This document shows positions 9,217-17,690 of a stretch of DNA of 64,000 nt, piece by piece. The DNA is taken from positions 248,001 to 312,000 of the forward strand of contig NZ_CP076412.1 in NCBI RefSeq assembly GCF_021173085.1, read 5' to 3'. The notes beneath the pieces were generated by a model that did no database searches, was not told the origin of the DNA, and saw only the letters and a program-made list of their open reading frames with translations. The stretch comes from Ralstonia wenshanensis. Its GTDB lineage: Bacteria; Pseudomonadota; Gammaproteobacteria; Burkholderiales; Burkholderiaceae. Made by a program: the position numbers and the translations under genes. Each line of letters begins with the position of its first letter. Within the stretch, counting starts at the first letter, position 1.

Positions 9217-9231
9217 GTGCGATTATCGAAC
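9217..9231. promoter_or_regulatory. PcaR-box match upstream of the shikimate-type transporter
   Basis: GTGCGATTATCGAAC reads GTTCGATAATCGCAC on the other strand, which is the 15-base PcaR box as I recall it from Pseudomonas putida. It lies in a 230-base gene-free stretch (9124-9353), 123 bases before the transporter start. The rest of that stretch shows only a weak GACTC/GAGTC dyad at about 9174-9195. Confidence 0.75.
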
Positions 9232-9353
9232 GAATTCACTCGGCAATCGCTTGTGCCCCGCCCCGGCGGCGGACTACGCTGCGTTGCGTGTACAGACGGC
9301 CCTTCATCGAACGAATCGCCCGATAGGCCGCACAGATAAAACCGGAGACAACC

Positions 9354-10739
9354 ATGACCGCAGCCCCTGCCCATGAACCCCTGGGCAAGCACCAGTCGAA
9401 GAAAGCCGCCGCCAGCGGCTGGATCGGCTCGGCGCTCGAGTACTACGACTTCTTCATCTACGCCACCGCAGCGGCGCTGATCTTTCCGCAGATCTTCTTC
9501 CCCAAGGGCGATCCGAAGACGGCCATCATCGCCTCGCTGGCGACGTACGGCGTGGGCTATATCGCGCGACCGATCGGCGCGTTCGTGCTCGGCCACATGG
9601 GCGACACGCACGGGCGCAAGAACGTGCTGCTCTGGTGCATGTTCCTGATGGGTTTTTCGACTATTGCCGTGGGCCTGCTGCCCACGTACGACCAGGTTGG
9701 CCTGTGGGCGCCGACACTGCTGGTCATCATGCGGCTGATCCAGGGGTTTGCCGTGGCCGGTGAAATTTCGGGCGCCAGCTCGATGATTCTGGAGCACGCA
9801 CCGTTTGGCCGGCGCGGGTTCTTTGCAAGTTTCACGCTGCAAGGCGTGCAGGCCGGGCAGATCCTGGCCGCGGCCGTATTCCTGCCGCTGGCACACTACA
9901 TGCCCGCAGAACAGTTCAACTCGTGGGGCTGGCGCATTCCGTTCGTGCTGAGCTTCGTCGTCATCATCGCCGGCTATGTCATCCGCCGCGAAGTGCACGA
10001 AACCCCCGCGTTTACCGCTGAGCAACAGCAGCAAGGTCGCCCCCGCTCGCCCGTGATCGACGCCTTCAAATACAGCACGCCCGACATGTTGCGCGTGGTC
10101 TGCATGGCGCTGATGAACGTGATTCCGGTGGTGGCGACCATCTTCGGCGCGGCCTATGCCGTGCAGCCGGCGTACGGCATCGGCTTTGCCAAAGACATCT
10201 ACCTGTGGATTCCGGTGGTGGGCAACATCGTTGCGGTGCTGGTCATTCCGTATGTTGGCGACCTGTCCGACCGCATCGGCCGCAAGCCGCCAATCGTGAT
10301 CGGTTCGCTGCTCGCTGGCCTGCTCGCGTTTGCCTACCTGTACGCCATCAGCATCAAGAACGTGCCGCTGGCCTTCGTCATCTCGATTCTGATGTGGGGC
10401 GTGGTCTACCAAGGCTACAACGCGGTGTTCCCGAGCTTCTATCCGGAGTTGTTCCCGACGCGCACCCGTGTGTCGGCCATGGCGATTTCGCAGAACGTCG
10501 GCACGGCTATCACGGCCATGCTGCCGGCCCTCTTCACCGCCGTGGCGCCGCCGGGAGCCACCAACATCTGGCTGACCGTGGGCGCGATTGCCTTTGGCGT
10601 AACGGTGATTGCCGCCGTGGCCGCCATGACCGCACGCGAGACGTATCGCATCCATATGGACGACCTGGGCCAGCCAGCCGCCCAACCCGTCGACAAGGCC
10701 GAATATGCCCGCCAGCGGGCCGGAGCCTTGGTCGCCTGA
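9354..10739 (+). CDS. MFS metabolite:proton symporter, shikimate/quinate type
   Basis: Twelve-helix inner-membrane importer of the metabolite:H+ symporter family (ShiA, KgtP, ProP relatives), 461 residues. Visible marks are SALEYYDFFIYATAAAL in helix 1, the loop motif GHMGDTHGRKNVLL, the symporter-specific RLIQGFAVAGEISGASSMI, and a second loop DLSDRIGRKPP. A GGAGAC RBS precedes the ATG. Its operator and its partner genes (dehydroshikimate dehydratase, shikimate-dehydrogenase-like enzyme) point to shikimate, quinate or dehydroshikimate as cargo. The family call is firm; the substrate is inferred from context. Confidence 0.9.
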   Translation: MTAAPAHEPLGKHQSKKAAASGWIGSALEYYDFFIYATAAALIFPQIFFPKGDPKTAIIASLATYGVGYIARPIGAFVLGHMGDTHGRKNVLLWCMFLMGFSTIAVGLLPTYDQVGLWAPTLLVIMRLIQGFAVAGEISGASSMILEHAPFGRRGFFASFTLQGVQAGQILAAAVFLPLAHYMPAEQFNSWGWRIPFVLSFVVIIAGYVIRREVHETPAFTAEQQQQGRPRSPVIDAFKYSTPDMLRVVCMALMNVIPVVATIFGAAYAVQPAYGIGFAKDIYLWIPVVGNIVAVLVIPYVGDLSDRIGRKPPIVIGSLLAGLLAFAYLYAISIKNVPLAFVISILMWGVVYQGYNAVFPSFYPELFPTRTRVSAMAISQNVGTAITAMLPALFTAVAPPGATNIWLTVGAIAFGVTVIAAVAAMTARETYRIHMDDLGQPAAQPVDKAEYARQRAGALVA

Positions 10740-10757
10740 AACACGCACGCCTGAACC

Positions 10758-11591
10758 ATGATTTCTGGAAAAACCACCCTCATCGCCCACATCGGCTACC
10801 CGACCGAGACCTTCAAGTCGCCGATGATCTACAACCCCTGGTTCGAGCAAAAAGGCATCGACGCCGTTGTAGTGCCCATGGGGGTGAAGGCAGAGGATTA
10901 TGCGCAGAGCTTCCACTCGATCTGCCGTTTCACCAACCTGCGTGGCGCCCTCATCACCATGCCGCACAAGGTCACCACGGTGGAACTGGTCGATGAAGTT
11001 ACGCCAGCCGTGCGCATCGCAGGCGCCTGCAATGCCGTGCTCAAGCGCGATGACGGCACGTTGCTGGGCGACCAGTTCGACGGTGCCGGCTTCGTGCGCG
11101 GCGTGCTGCGCAAGGGGCGCAAACTGGAAGGGGCGCGCGTGCTGCTGTCGGGGGCCGGCGGTGTCGGCTCGGCGATTGCCGCGTCGCTGGCGGCTGCGGG
11201 TGTCGGCGAGCTGGCCCTGTACGACACGCGCGCAGAATCGGCTGAATCGCTGGGCCGACGTCTGCGCGAGCACTACCCCGCGCTGGTGGTGCGCACCGGG
11301 TCAAATGATCCGGACGGCTTCGATGTGGTCGTCAACGCCACGCCGGTGGGCATGAAGGAAGACGATCCGCTGCCCTTCGACGTGGCACGCATCGCACCGA
11401 ACTGCTTTGTCGGCGAGGTAGTGATGAAATCCGAGTACACGCCGCTGTTGCGCGCGGCGCTCGACAAGGGCTGTGATGTCCAAGTCGGCACCGACATGCT
11501 GTTCGAGATGATTCCCGCGTACCTGGAGTTCTTCGGCTTCGGCACGGCCACCGCAGATGAACTGCGGCGCAGCGCAGCCATTGCATACTGA
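10758..11591 (+). CDS. Shikimate/quinate dehydrogenase-like protein
   Basis: NAD(P)-dependent oxidoreductase of the AroE family, 277 residues. The substrate domain has the catalytic lysine in ALITMPHKVTTVELVD and an aspartate in GDQFDGAGF, which replaces the GDNTDG loop of biosynthetic AroE. The Rossmann domain has VLLSGAGGVGSAIAASLAAA and VVNATPVGM. The altered loop and the catabolic neighbours suggest a degradative enzyme oxidising shikimate or quinate to the 3-dehydro compound for QuiC. It lies 18 bases after the transporter gene and four bases before the next, so it is in the same operon. A role in amino-shikimate-type metabolism cannot be excluded. Confidence 0.88.
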   Translation: MISGKTTLIAHIGYPTETFKSPMIYNPWFEQKGIDAVVVPMGVKAEDYAQSFHSICRFTNLRGALITMPHKVTTVELVDEVTPAVRIAGACNAVLKRDDGTLLGDQFDGAGFVRGVLRKGRKLEGARVLLSGAGGVGSAIAASLAAAGVGELALYDTRAESAESLGRRLREHYPALVVRTGSNDPDGFDVVVNATPVGMKEDDPLPFDVARIAPNCFVGEVVMKSEYTPLLRAALDKGCDVQVGTDMLFEMIPAYLEFFGFGTATADELRRSAAIAY

Positions 11592-11595
11592 GCTG

Positions 11596-12786
11596 ATGAC
11601 GCGTCGCCCTCTGAGTTTTGCCCTGCTTCTGCCGCTCTTGCTGTCGGCACAGCCGGTTGCAACCGACAGTTACCTCCCCGCCCTGCCTGCCATTGCCCAG
11701 ACGCTGGGATCGGCCAGCACGAGCCTCACGGTCTTCGCGCTGGCCTTTGGCATTGGTCAACTGCCGATGGGCAGCCTGGCCGATCGCTTTGGCCGCCGCC
11801 AGGTGCTGCTGATCGGGCTCGCGTGCTATGCCGTGGCTGCACTGGCTGGCGCCCTGGCAATAACCGCTTCCATGCTGACCGCCGCACGGGCCCTCCAAGG
11901 TTTCTCGATGGCCGCCATCCTGGTGTGCGCACGCGCTGCGGTACGCGACCTGCACCCGGCACGCGATGGTCCACACGTCATGGCGCGTGGCCTCACGGGG
12001 CTGGGTTTCGTGGCGTTGATGGCACCGATTCTCGGTGCCTTTGTCGCGCAACACGCAGGCTGGCGCTGGGTGCTGGCGGGCATGAGCTTCTATGCAATCG
12101 TGCTGTGGGCGATGTGCTGGTATGGCTTTTCCGAAACCCGACAAGAAACGCACGCCCAGGCGGGCAGCGTGCGCGAGATCTTCGCCAGTGCGGACTTTCG
12201 CGTCTGGGGGTTGCTTGCAGCCACGACCTACGCCGGCATCTTCTGCTTCCTGCTGCTCTCGCCGATGGTCTATATCGCATACCTCGGCCTGTCCCCCGAG
12301 CTGTATGGCTGGATACCGGCCGGCGGCTCGCTCGTCTATATCGTGAGCACGACCGGCTGCCGGCGCCTGCTGCGCCGCCAGAGCCTCGTACGGACGGTGC
12401 AGCAAGGCGCAACGCTCAGCCTGCTAGGCGCCTGCATCCAGGGATTGGGCTGCTGGCTGCTTCCCGGGCAAGCTTGGCCGCTGCTGCTGGGGCACGGCAT
12501 CTATTGCATGGGCCACGGTATCCACCAGCCTTGCGGCCAGGCGGGCGCGGTGGGCGAGCTGCCGCATCTTGCAGGGCGCGCGGTGTCATGGTCCGGCTTC
12601 ATCATGATGCTGGCGGCCTTCTGCCTGGGCCAGACCGCGGCCGCCTTTGACGACAGATCGCACAGCCTGGGTGCCTGGCCCATGGTGGTGCCGATGATGC
12701 TTGCCGGCGCCGTACTGGCGTCCATCGCTTTCCTGTGGCTGCCGAAGCTACAGAGCCAGCCGGATCCACAAAGGGCTGCCGCATAG
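11596..12786 (+). CDS. MFS transporter, Bcr/CflA drug-resistance type
   Basis: Twelve-helix antiporter-type membrane protein of 396 residues. The start at ATG 11596 lies four bases after the preceding stop; the longer frame from 11557 only overlaps that gene. Motifs are TDSYLPALPAIAQTLG in helix 1, GQLPMGSLADRFGRRQVLL in the first loop, and ARALQGFSMAAILVCARAAVRD, all typical of the Bcr/CflA group. In this operon it may export an excess pathway intermediate or act as a second importer; the sequence does not decide. An operon with the dehydrogenase gene is almost certain from spacing. Confidence 0.87.
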   Translation: MTRRPLSFALLLPLLLSAQPVATDSYLPALPAIAQTLGSASTSLTVFALAFGIGQLPMGSLADRFGRRQVLLIGLACYAVAALAGALAITASMLTAARALQGFSMAAILVCARAAVRDLHPARDGPHVMARGLTGLGFVALMAPILGAFVAQHAGWRWVLAGMSFYAIVLWAMCWYGFSETRQETHAQAGSVREIFASADFRVWGLLAATTYAGIFCFLLLSPMVYIAYLGLSPELYGWIPAGGSLVYIVSTTGCRRLLRRQSLVRTVQQGATLSLLGACIQGLGCWLLPGQAWPLLLGHGIYCMGHGIHQPCGQAGAVGELPHLAGRAVSWSGFIMMLAAFCLGQTAAAFDDRSHSLGAWPMVVPMMLAGAVLASIAFLWLPKLQSQPDPQRAAA

Positions 12787-12869
12787 CAACGGCTGGGGAT
12801 GCGCGTTGCCACGCCGGTGGTACACAATGCGGTGTCCGCATTCTTTGCTTCAGCCACAGGAGTTTGACC

Positions 12870-13946
12870 ATGAGCCGCAACGCCGACCTGCCTTTCAAGA
12901 CCGCCGGCTTGGAGTTCATCGAGTTCGCCACGCAAGCGCCGGCAGCGCTCGGCCAGGTGTTCGCATCGCTGGGCTTCAAGGCCATCGCGCGGCATGTGAG
13001 CAAGGACGTCACGCTGTATCGGCAAGGCGACATGAACTTCCTCGTCAACGCCGAAGCCGATTCCTTCGCGCACCGCTGGGCCGAGGAATATGGCGTGGGC
13101 ATCTGCGCCATCGGCATCCGCGTCGACGATGCGCAGCACGCCTACGATCGTGCCGTTGAACTGGGCGCATGGCCGGCCGAAGCCGAGCCGATCGGCCCAA
13201 GCGAACTGGTGATCCCGGCCATCCAGGGCGTGGGCGATACGCACCTGTATTTTGTCGACCGCTGGCGCGGCAAGCACGGTGCCCGGGGCGGCCTGGGCGA
13301 CATCTCCATCTACGACATCGACTTCCGGCCGCTGGACACAGCGACCGCGCATGAGGACTGGCACCACGCCGGCGTGGGGCTGGCACGCGTCGACCACCTG
13401 ACGCAAACCGTCGGCCCCGGCCGCCTGCAGGATTGGATCGATTTCTACCGCAACCAGCTCGGCTTTCGCGAGATCCACGAGCTGCACGCTAACTGGCACG
13501 TCGCGGCAGATTCGCGCGTGATGGTGTCGTCGTGCGGCACGATCCGGATTCCGCTCTATGAAGAAGGCACGCACCGTGCGCACCTCATGCATGCCTACCT
13601 GCCCGACCACCCCGGCGAAGGTGTGCAGCACATCGCGCTGGCCACCGACGACATCCTGCGCACAGCAAGCGCTCTGGCCGCCAACGGCCTCACTTTCGTC
13701 GAGCCCCCGGCGCACTACTACGACACTGTCGACGCGCGCCTGCCCGGTCACGGCTTGGACCTGGAAGCCTTGCGCCGATACGGCATCCTGGTCGACGGGG
13801 AGATCGTCGACGGTGAGCCGAAACTGTTCCTGCAAACCTTCATCAAGCGCCATCCAGGCGAGATCTTCTTCGAGATCGTGCAGCGGCGCGGGCACCACGG
13901 CTTTGGCGAGGGCAATCTGCCGGTGTTGACTGCTGCCGCGACCTGA
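12870..13946 (+). CDS. hpd: 4-hydroxyphenylpyruvate dioxygenase
   Basis: Non-heme iron enzyme turning 4-hydroxyphenylpyruvate into homogentisate in tyrosine breakdown; 358 residues, matching the bacterial family. AGLEFIEFATQAP starts the first VOC domain. Iron ligands are visible in VDHLTQTV, VQHIALATDD and FFEIVQRRG. The C-terminus GHHGFGEGNLPVL is the family's closing helix. The start is set by CAGGAG eight bases before the ATG at 12870. It lies 83 bases after the Bcr/CflA gene and ends at a strong terminator. No homogentisate dioxygenase lies in the window, so the product must be handled elsewhere. Confidence 0.94.
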   Translation: MSRNADLPFKTAGLEFIEFATQAPAALGQVFASLGFKAIARHVSKDVTLYRQGDMNFLVNAEADSFAHRWAEEYGVGICAIGIRVDDAQHAYDRAVELGAWPAEAEPIGPSELVIPAIQGVGDTHLYFVDRWRGKHGARGGLGDISIYDIDFRPLDTATAHEDWHHAGVGLARVDHLTQTVGPGRLQDWIDFYRNQLGFREIHELHANWHVAADSRVMVSSCGTIRIPLYEEGTHRAHLMHAYLPDHPGEGVQHIALATDDILRTASALAANGLTFVEPPAHYYDTVDARLPGHGLDLEALRRYGILVDGEIVDGEPKLFLQTFIKRHPGEIFFEIVQRRGHHGFGEGNLPVLTAAAT

Positions 13947-13964
13947 CCCGGAAAGCGTTGCAAA

Positions 13965-13999
13965 GAAAAAGCCCGCCAGGTTTCGGCGGGCTTTCTTTT
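13965..13999. terminator. Bidirectional rho-independent terminator
   Basis: GCCCGCC at 13971-13977 pairs with GGCGGGC at 13985-13991, with AAAAA before and TTTCTTTT after. It separates the convergent hpd and ggt genes. Confidence 0.9.
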
Positions 14000-14023
14000 C
14001 GTACTGCGAAGCTGCAATGCCAA

Positions 14024-15754
14024 TCAGTAACCGGCTGCCAACCCCGTATTGCGACGCGGATCATTCGCGCCATAGAAGCGGTTGTTGCCGACCGGCTTGC
14101 CACCCAGCGACGGCGCCCCGACGATGATCGCCGCCAGGTGGTTGGCCGGCTGCGGCGCACCCAGGTTGTGGCCCATCGACGTCAGAATCTTGCGCGTATC
14201 TTCCGACAGCGCATACGGCTCGACGTTGGTCACGTCCGGCAGCCATTGCTGATGGAAGCGCGGCATGTCGACAGCTTCCTGCACGTTCATGCCGTAGTCG
14301 ATCGCGTTGATCATGGTCAGCATGACGGCGGTGATGATGCGGCTGCCGCCGGGCGTGCCCACCACCATGACAGGCTTGCCATCCTTGGTAACGATGGTCG
14401 GGCTCATCGACGACAGCGGACGCTTGCCCGGGGCGATCGAGTTGGCCTCGCCCTGCACCAGGCCGTACAGGTTCGGCACGCCGACCTTGGCCGTGAAGTC
14501 GTCCATTTCATCATTCAGGACCACGCCCGTCTTGGCGGCCGTCACCTTCGCACCAAACCAGTCGTTGAGTGTGTACGTGACCGACACCGCGTTGCCGTAC
14601 TTGTCGGCAATCGAGTAGTGCGTCGTGTTGCTGCCTTCATGCGGCTCGACGCCCGGCTTGATGTCCTTCGACACGCCAGCCTTCTTCGGGTCGATCACAG
14701 CACGGATCTTGGCTGCGTAGTCCTTGCTCAGCAGGCGGTCCAGCGGGTTCTTCACGAAGTCCGGGTCGCCCAGGTAGCTGTTGCGGTCCACATAGGCGTG
14801 GCGCATGGCTTCGATCTGGTAGTGCGTGGCCTGCGCGGAATGCCAGCCCAGCTCCTTGAGTGGATAGCCTTCCAGGATGTTCAGCATTTCGCAGATGATC
14901 ACGCCGCCCGAGCTCGGGGGCGGTGCCGACACCACGTGATAGCCACGGTAGTCGCACTCGACCGGCGCCAGCTCGCGCGTTTTGTAGCTGACGAGATCGT
15001 CTTGCGTGATCAGGCCACCACCGGCCTTGCTCGAAGCAGCAATGGCCTGCCCAACCCAGCCCTTGTAGAAGCCGTCGGTGCCCTTGTTGCTGATCTCGCG
15101 CAGCGTCCTGGCCAAGTCATGCTGGACGAGCTTCTCGCCCACCTGGAACGGCTGCCCCTTGTTCAGGAAGATCGCGCCCGATGCAGCGTCTTCCTGGAAG
15201 TCCTTGGTGGAGGTGTGCAGCATGTCGACGTCGCCCTGATCGAGGACGAAGCCCTTGTCGGCCAGCGCAATGGCCGGCGCGATCAATGCAGCGCGTTGCA
15301 TGGTGCCGTACTTCTGGCGCGCGTACTCCATGCCCGACACGGTGCCCGGCACACCCACGGCGAGGTGGCCCTTGGTTGACGCGCCCTTGATGACGTTGCC
15401 GTCCTTGTCGAGGTACATGTTGGCCGTGGCACCCTTTGGTGCGACTTCACGGAAGTCGAGGAAGGTCTTGCGGCCGTCCGCCAGTTGAATGGTCATGAAA
15501 CCACCGCCACCCAGGTTGCCGGCGGCCGGATAGACCACGGCCAGCGCGTAACCCACGGCAACTGCTGCGTCGACAGCATTGCCGCCGCGCTTGAGCACTT
15601 CCACACCGACCTTGCTGGCCAGATGCTGCGCCGCAACGACCATGCCGTTTTCTGCGGCCACGGGGGCGACGGATGCCGCGTGTGCGACGGTCGTGATGCT
15701 GATCGAGGCGATTGCGGCGGCGATCCACCGCATGCCTGTTCTTGGATTCTGCAT
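14024..15754 (-). CDS. ggt: Gamma-glutamyltransferase, periplasmic
   Basis: Ntn-hydrolase that hydrolyses or transfers the gamma-glutamyl group of glutathione; made as one chain and self-cleaved into two subunits. It has 576 residues with a signal peptide ending around TTVAHAAS. The nucleophile is T377 in EGSNTTHYSIAD, the first residue of the small subunit after cleavage. GGNAVDAAVAVGYALAVVYP, GNLGGGGFM, SSMSPTIV and GTPGGSRIITAV are family motifs. AAGGAG lies seven bases before the ATG at 15754. It is a single gene with its own terminator; the 144 bases upstream show no clear operator. Confidence 0.95.
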   Translation of the reverse strand: MQNPRTGMRWIAAAIASISITTVAHAASVAPVAAENGMVVAAQHLASKVGVEVLKRGGNAVDAAVAVGYALAVVYPAAGNLGGGGFMTIQLADGRKTFLDFREVAPKGATANMYLDKDGNVIKGASTKGHLAVGVPGTVSGMEYARQKYGTMQRAALIAPAIALADKGFVLDQGDVDMLHTSTKDFQEDAASGAIFLNKGQPFQVGEKLVQHDLARTLREISNKGTDGFYKGWVGQAIAASSKAGGGLITQDDLVSYKTRELAPVECDYRGYHVVSAPPPSSGGVIICEMLNILEGYPLKELGWHSAQATHYQIEAMRHAYVDRNSYLGDPDFVKNPLDRLLSKDYAAKIRAVIDPKKAGVSKDIKPGVEPHEGSNTTHYSIADKYGNAVSVTYTLNDWFGAKVTAAKTGVVLNDEMDDFTAKVGVPNLYGLVQGEANSIAPGKRPLSSMSPTIVTKDGKPVMVVGTPGGSRIITAVMLTMINAIDYGMNVQEAVDMPRFHQQWLPDVTNVEPYALSEDTRKILTSMGHNLGAPQPANHLAAIIVGAPSLGGKPVGNNRFYGANDPRRNTGLAAGY

Positions 15755-15898
15755 AGGAGCTCCTTTGGTACCTTCAAGGACGCCGGTCGTGCCAGCGTAC
15801 GTGTTATGGCGCGCAAACCTTATCAGGCGGCGCGCTGGGGCACTATAGCCTCATCCCCGTATTGACGCATTGCGCAGGCGGTTGAACGGCATGCATCG

Positions 15899-16375
15899 CT
15901 AGCCCAGCGGCACTTCGAGCCCAACCTTCACGCGGTTGAGCACCACGGCCGTGCGGTACCACTTGATGTTGTCGTTGTCGTCGAACAGGCGGCGCGCGAG
16001 GGCTTCGTACTCCGTCATCGTGGCCACGTTGAGGATGAGGACGAAATCGGCCTCGCCCGTCACGTAGTAGCACTGCTGCACCTCGGGGCCGGAGAGCGCC
16101 TTCTTGAGCGCAGCCATTGCCGCGGTATTGGTACGCTCGGCATGCACCTCGACGATCACGGTGATGGGTTTGCCCACATGCTCCGGGTCCACCACGGCCA
16201 CGTTGCCGACGATGACGCCCGCTTCCTCCATCCGCTTGATGCGCCGTTGCACGGCGGCGGTCGATAGATTGACCTGCTCTCCGATCACGCGCAGGGGCGT
16301 GGTGTAGCACCGCTGCACGGTGTTGAGGATGGCAATGTCGAATGCGTCGAGTTCGAGCGACTTCTGTGCGGCCAT
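15899..16375 (-). CDS. Lrp/AsnC-family regulator, divergent from metC-like gene
   Basis: Feast/famine regulator of 158 residues. The helix-turn-helix (about 8-55) reads LDAFDIAILNTVQRCYTTPL then VNLSTAAVQRRIKRMEEAGV, and the ligand-sensing RAM domain follows, with VIVEVHAERTN and CYYVTGEADFVLIL. The start at 16375 (MAAQKSLEL) is used because the open frame further upstream is a low-complexity Ser/Arg/Ala stretch encoded by a 15-base tandem repeat. It is divergent from the C-S lyase gene and likely controls it in response to an amino acid (inference). Confidence 0.9.
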   Translation of the reverse strand: MAAQKSLELDAFDIAILNTVQRCYTTPLRVIGEQVNLSTAAVQRRIKRMEEAGVIVGNVAVVDPEHVGKPITVIVEVHAERTNTAAMAALKKALSGPEVQQCYYVTGEADFVLILNVATMTEYEALARRLFDDNDNIKWYRTAVVLNRVKVGLEVPLG

Positions 16376-16377
16376 AA

Positions 16378-16407
16378 CGGATGCGGAGCGAGCGGATGCG
16401 GAGCGAG
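16378..16407. repeat. Perfect 15-base tandem duplication in the lrp leader
   Basis: The unit CGGATGCGGAGCGAG occurs twice without change, at 16378-16392 and 16393-16407, directly before the Lrp/AsnC start codon. It keeps reading frame, so it would add Ser/Ala/Arg residues if translation began upstream. Confidence 0.9.
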
Positions 16408-16500
16408 AAATTTTTGCGTCTGGCTGGGCAGAATAGCTGAAATTGCTCGGCTGACGTGACATAGGATTTCGTGGTCCATGTGTTCGCAGAAGGCCATCCC

Positions 16501-17679
16501 ATGCATTGGCAATCCCAGCTCGTCAACCCGGAAGCGCTTGCCCCTGGCGGTTTTCGGTCATTGGTAACCCCGGTCTACCGTGGTTCAACCGTGCTGTTCG
16601 ACAACGCATCGCAGGTCGTCGACGACTGGCGCCATGCGCAGCACGGCTATACCTACGGCCTCTATGGCACACCGACCGCCATTGAACTCGGCGCGCGGAT
16701 TGCGCAACTGGAGCGCGCCCGCCACAGCTTTATCGTGCCCGGCGGGCAGGCTGCCATCGCGCTCGTCTACCTGGCCTGCTGCGGCGCGGGCAACCATGCG
16801 CTGGTGCCGTTCAGCGCGTACGGGCCCAACCGCAGCATGGCCGACGGCCTGCTCAAACGCATGGGCATCGAAGTCGAAAGCTACGACCCGCTCATCGGCG
16901 CGGGCATCGCCGGACTCATCCGTTCGAACACCGCACTGGTTTGGACTGAAAGCCCCGGCTCGGTCACGATGGAAGTGCAGGACGTGCCGGCCATCGTGGC
17001 AGCAGCGCATGCGCGCGGCGTGCCGGTGGCGCTGGACAACACGTACACGGCCGGCGTGTATTTCGACGCCTTCGCACACGGCGTGGATATCAGCATGCAG
17101 GCGCTGACGAAGTACGTGGGTGGCCACAGCGACCTGTTGCTCGGCTCGGTCTCGGTCAACTCGGAAGCGATGTTCGAGCGTGTGGGCAGCGCGTTTGCAG
17201 ATCTGGGCATGGGCGCCTCGCCCGACGATTGCAGCCTAGCGCTGCGTGGCCTGCAAACGCTGGGACTGCGGCTTGAGCGTCTGCAAGCCTCCACGCTGGC
17301 GGTGGCGCGCTGGCTCCATCTGCAGGATTGCATTGCCACCGTGCTGCATCCGGCGCTGCCGTCATGCCCCGGTCATGAACTCTGGAAGCGCGACTTTACC
17401 GGCGCAACCAGCGTGTTTTCGGTGGTGTTTCAGGAAAGCGTCTCGGCCGAACAAGTCAACGCATTCATTGATGCGTTGCGCATGTTCCGGATCGGCATGA
17501 GCTGGGGCGGCACGAGCAGCCTGGTGATGCCATATCCGGATCTGGCGCGGCCGAACCGCCACTATCGCGGCAGCCTGGTGCGGCTCAATGTCGGGCTGGA
17601 GGCGCCGGAAGATCTGATTGCCGATCTGCGGCAAGCCATGGCGCGCGCAGCCATCCAGGAGCCAGCTGTTGTCGCATAG
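16501..17679 (+). CDS. metC: Cystathionine beta-lyase-like PLP enzyme
   Basis: PLP enzyme of the Cys/Met metabolism family, 392 residues, expected to split cystathionine into homocysteine, pyruvate and ammonia. The PLP lysine is K204 in ALTKYVGGHSDLLLGSV. VPGGQAAIALVYLACCGAG, LDNTYTAGVYFDAFAHGVDI and the MetC-like GHELWKRDFTGATSVFSVV are visible. The ATG at 16501 has AGAAGG eight bases upstream; an in-frame GTG at 16471 is the alternative. It is divergent from an Lrp-type regulator, which suggests a catabolic or amino-acid-responsive role. Related lyases acting on cysteine or other substrates cannot be told apart here. Confidence 0.85.
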   Translation: MHWQSQLVNPEALAPGGFRSLVTPVYRGSTVLFDNASQVVDDWRHAQHGYTYGLYGTPTAIELGARIAQLERARHSFIVPGGQAAIALVYLACCGAGNHALVPFSAYGPNRSMADGLLKRMGIEVESYDPLIGAGIAGLIRSNTALVWTESPGSVTMEVQDVPAIVAAAHARGVPVALDNTYTAGVYFDAFAHGVDISMQALTKYVGGHSDLLLGSVSVNSEAMFERVGSAFADLGMGASPDDCSLALRGLQTLGLRLERLQASTLAVARWLHLQDCIATVLHPALPSCPGHELWKRDFTGATSVFSVVFQESVSAEQVNAFIDALRMFRIGMSWGGTSSLVMPYPDLARPNRHYRGSLVRLNVGLEAPEDLIADLRQAMARAAIQEPAVVA

Positions 17680-17690
17680 CCGCCGGCACG

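Noticed and set aside
9201-11273. A very long open frame on the minus strand opposite the MFS and shikimate-dehydrogenase-like genes
   Set aside because: It is His/Arg/Gln-rich without any domain, as expected of the antisense of high-GC genes; the plus strand holds two clear families.
16376-16500. Possible Lrp box in the metC/lrp intergenic region
   Set aside because: Only a loose match (around AGCTGAAATTGCT) and no clean dyad, unlike the perfect palindrome at 18175.
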